Positions 5,919 to 6,023 of a stretch of DNA of 6,023 nucleotides are shown piece by piece; the first letter of the stretch is position 1; every line of letters starts with the position of its first letter. The translations under genes were made by a program, and so were the position numbers. The notes under the pieces were generated by a model. The model searched no databases and was not told the DNA's origin. It was given only the letters and a program-made list of their open reading frames with translations. The stretch is from an uncultured bacterium (GTDB taxonomy: Bacteria > Actinomycetota > Coriobacteriia > Coriobacteriales > Coriobacteriaceae), in NCBI GenBank assembly GCA_905214435.1, contig CAJMMA010000079.1:1-6023 (forward strand). The letters are read 5' to 3'.

Positions 5919-6012
5919 TATTCTTTCCCTCATGGGAGGCCGGACGGTGATACAGGGGCGCAAAACCACCGAAACGAACACTTTTCAAAACCAACGGAAG
6001 GAGGTATCCAAC

Positions 6013-6023
6013 ATGGCGGTATT
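6013..6023 (+). CDS. 5' end of a gene cut by the window edge (begins M-A-V)
   Basis: ATG at 6013 is preceded by GGAAGGAGGT (5996-6005), a near-perfect Shine-Dalgarno with 7-nt spacing, and the first codons read Met-Ala-Val. Only three complete codons are visible. Replication-initiator-like helix-turn-helix proteins at the start of Tn1549-type elements often begin M-A-V-F, which would fit the leader structures upstream, but the identity cannot be proved from 11 bases. Confidence 0.5.

Larger units (their letters stand above)
5651..6023 (+). mobile_element. Probable terminal region of an integrative/conjugative element
   Basis: Sequence style changes here: an AT-rich stretch (about 5660-5740) leads into a series of hairpins and a gene start with a perfect Firmicutes-type AAGGAGGT site. 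No protein-coding frame of merit lies between. Arrangement and gene start resemble the beginning of Tn1549-like conjugative transposons, recalled from family knowledge and not verified. The exact boundary is unknown; candidates are the loss of repeat similarity at about 5650 or a point in the AT-rich stretch up to 5745. No integrase is in view. Confidence 0.4.

Overview
The window looks like a chromosome segment of a GC-rich, anaerobic gut-type actinobacterium. A Collinsella-like member of the Coriobacteriia is my best guess, with a mobile element of Firmicutes character entering at the right edge. The guess rests on the GC- and C/G-ending codon use of the core genes, the gene content (GGGtGRT module, orphan FAD_binding_2 flavoprotein, single-copy Y1 transposase) and the change of style after about 5650. 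No rRNA, tRNA or CRISPR array is visible.

Region by region: 1-115 is AT-rich and non-coding and ends in a hairpin. On the minus strand, 116-916 encodes a 266-residue Y1/IS200-like (RAYT-type) tyrosine transposase with an added C-terminal helix-turn-helix. Its HUH motif is altered to H-V-D. Upstream of it, 919-1158 is open on the plus strand and reads like the 3' end of a broken, unrecognised gene. Positions 1159-1319 hold a candidate promoter and leader. Positions 1320-3077 carry a tight two-gene operon: a NifU/IscU-like scaffold protein and the GGGtGRT protein. Both use strongly biased codons typical of highly expressed genes, and a textbook terminator follows at 3113-3145. Positions 3334-4860 encode a stand-alone fumarate reductase/aspartate oxidase-like flavoprotein, followed by a strong 12-bp hairpin.

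Positions 5022-5384 hold the N-terminal part of a DinD-family protein that stops abruptly within a conserved motif. From 5385 to about 5650 there is no credible gene. This stretch contains two copies of a 46-47 nt direct repeat, a minus-strand terminator and a dense cluster of small palindromes. From about 5651 to the end the sequence looks like the terminal non-coding region of an integrative element: a row of hairpins, a strong AAGGAGGT ribosome binding site and the first codons of a gene beginning M-A-V.

Functionally, the only clear unit is the scaffold/GGGtGRT pair. These two are almost certainly co-translated and probably act together in iron-sulfur or related metal chemistry, but their exact role is not known to me. 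The flavoprotein has its own spacing and different codon use, so it is probably a separate transcription unit. The two flanks (transposase on the left, truncated dinD, repeats and mobile element on the right) are remodelled DNA.
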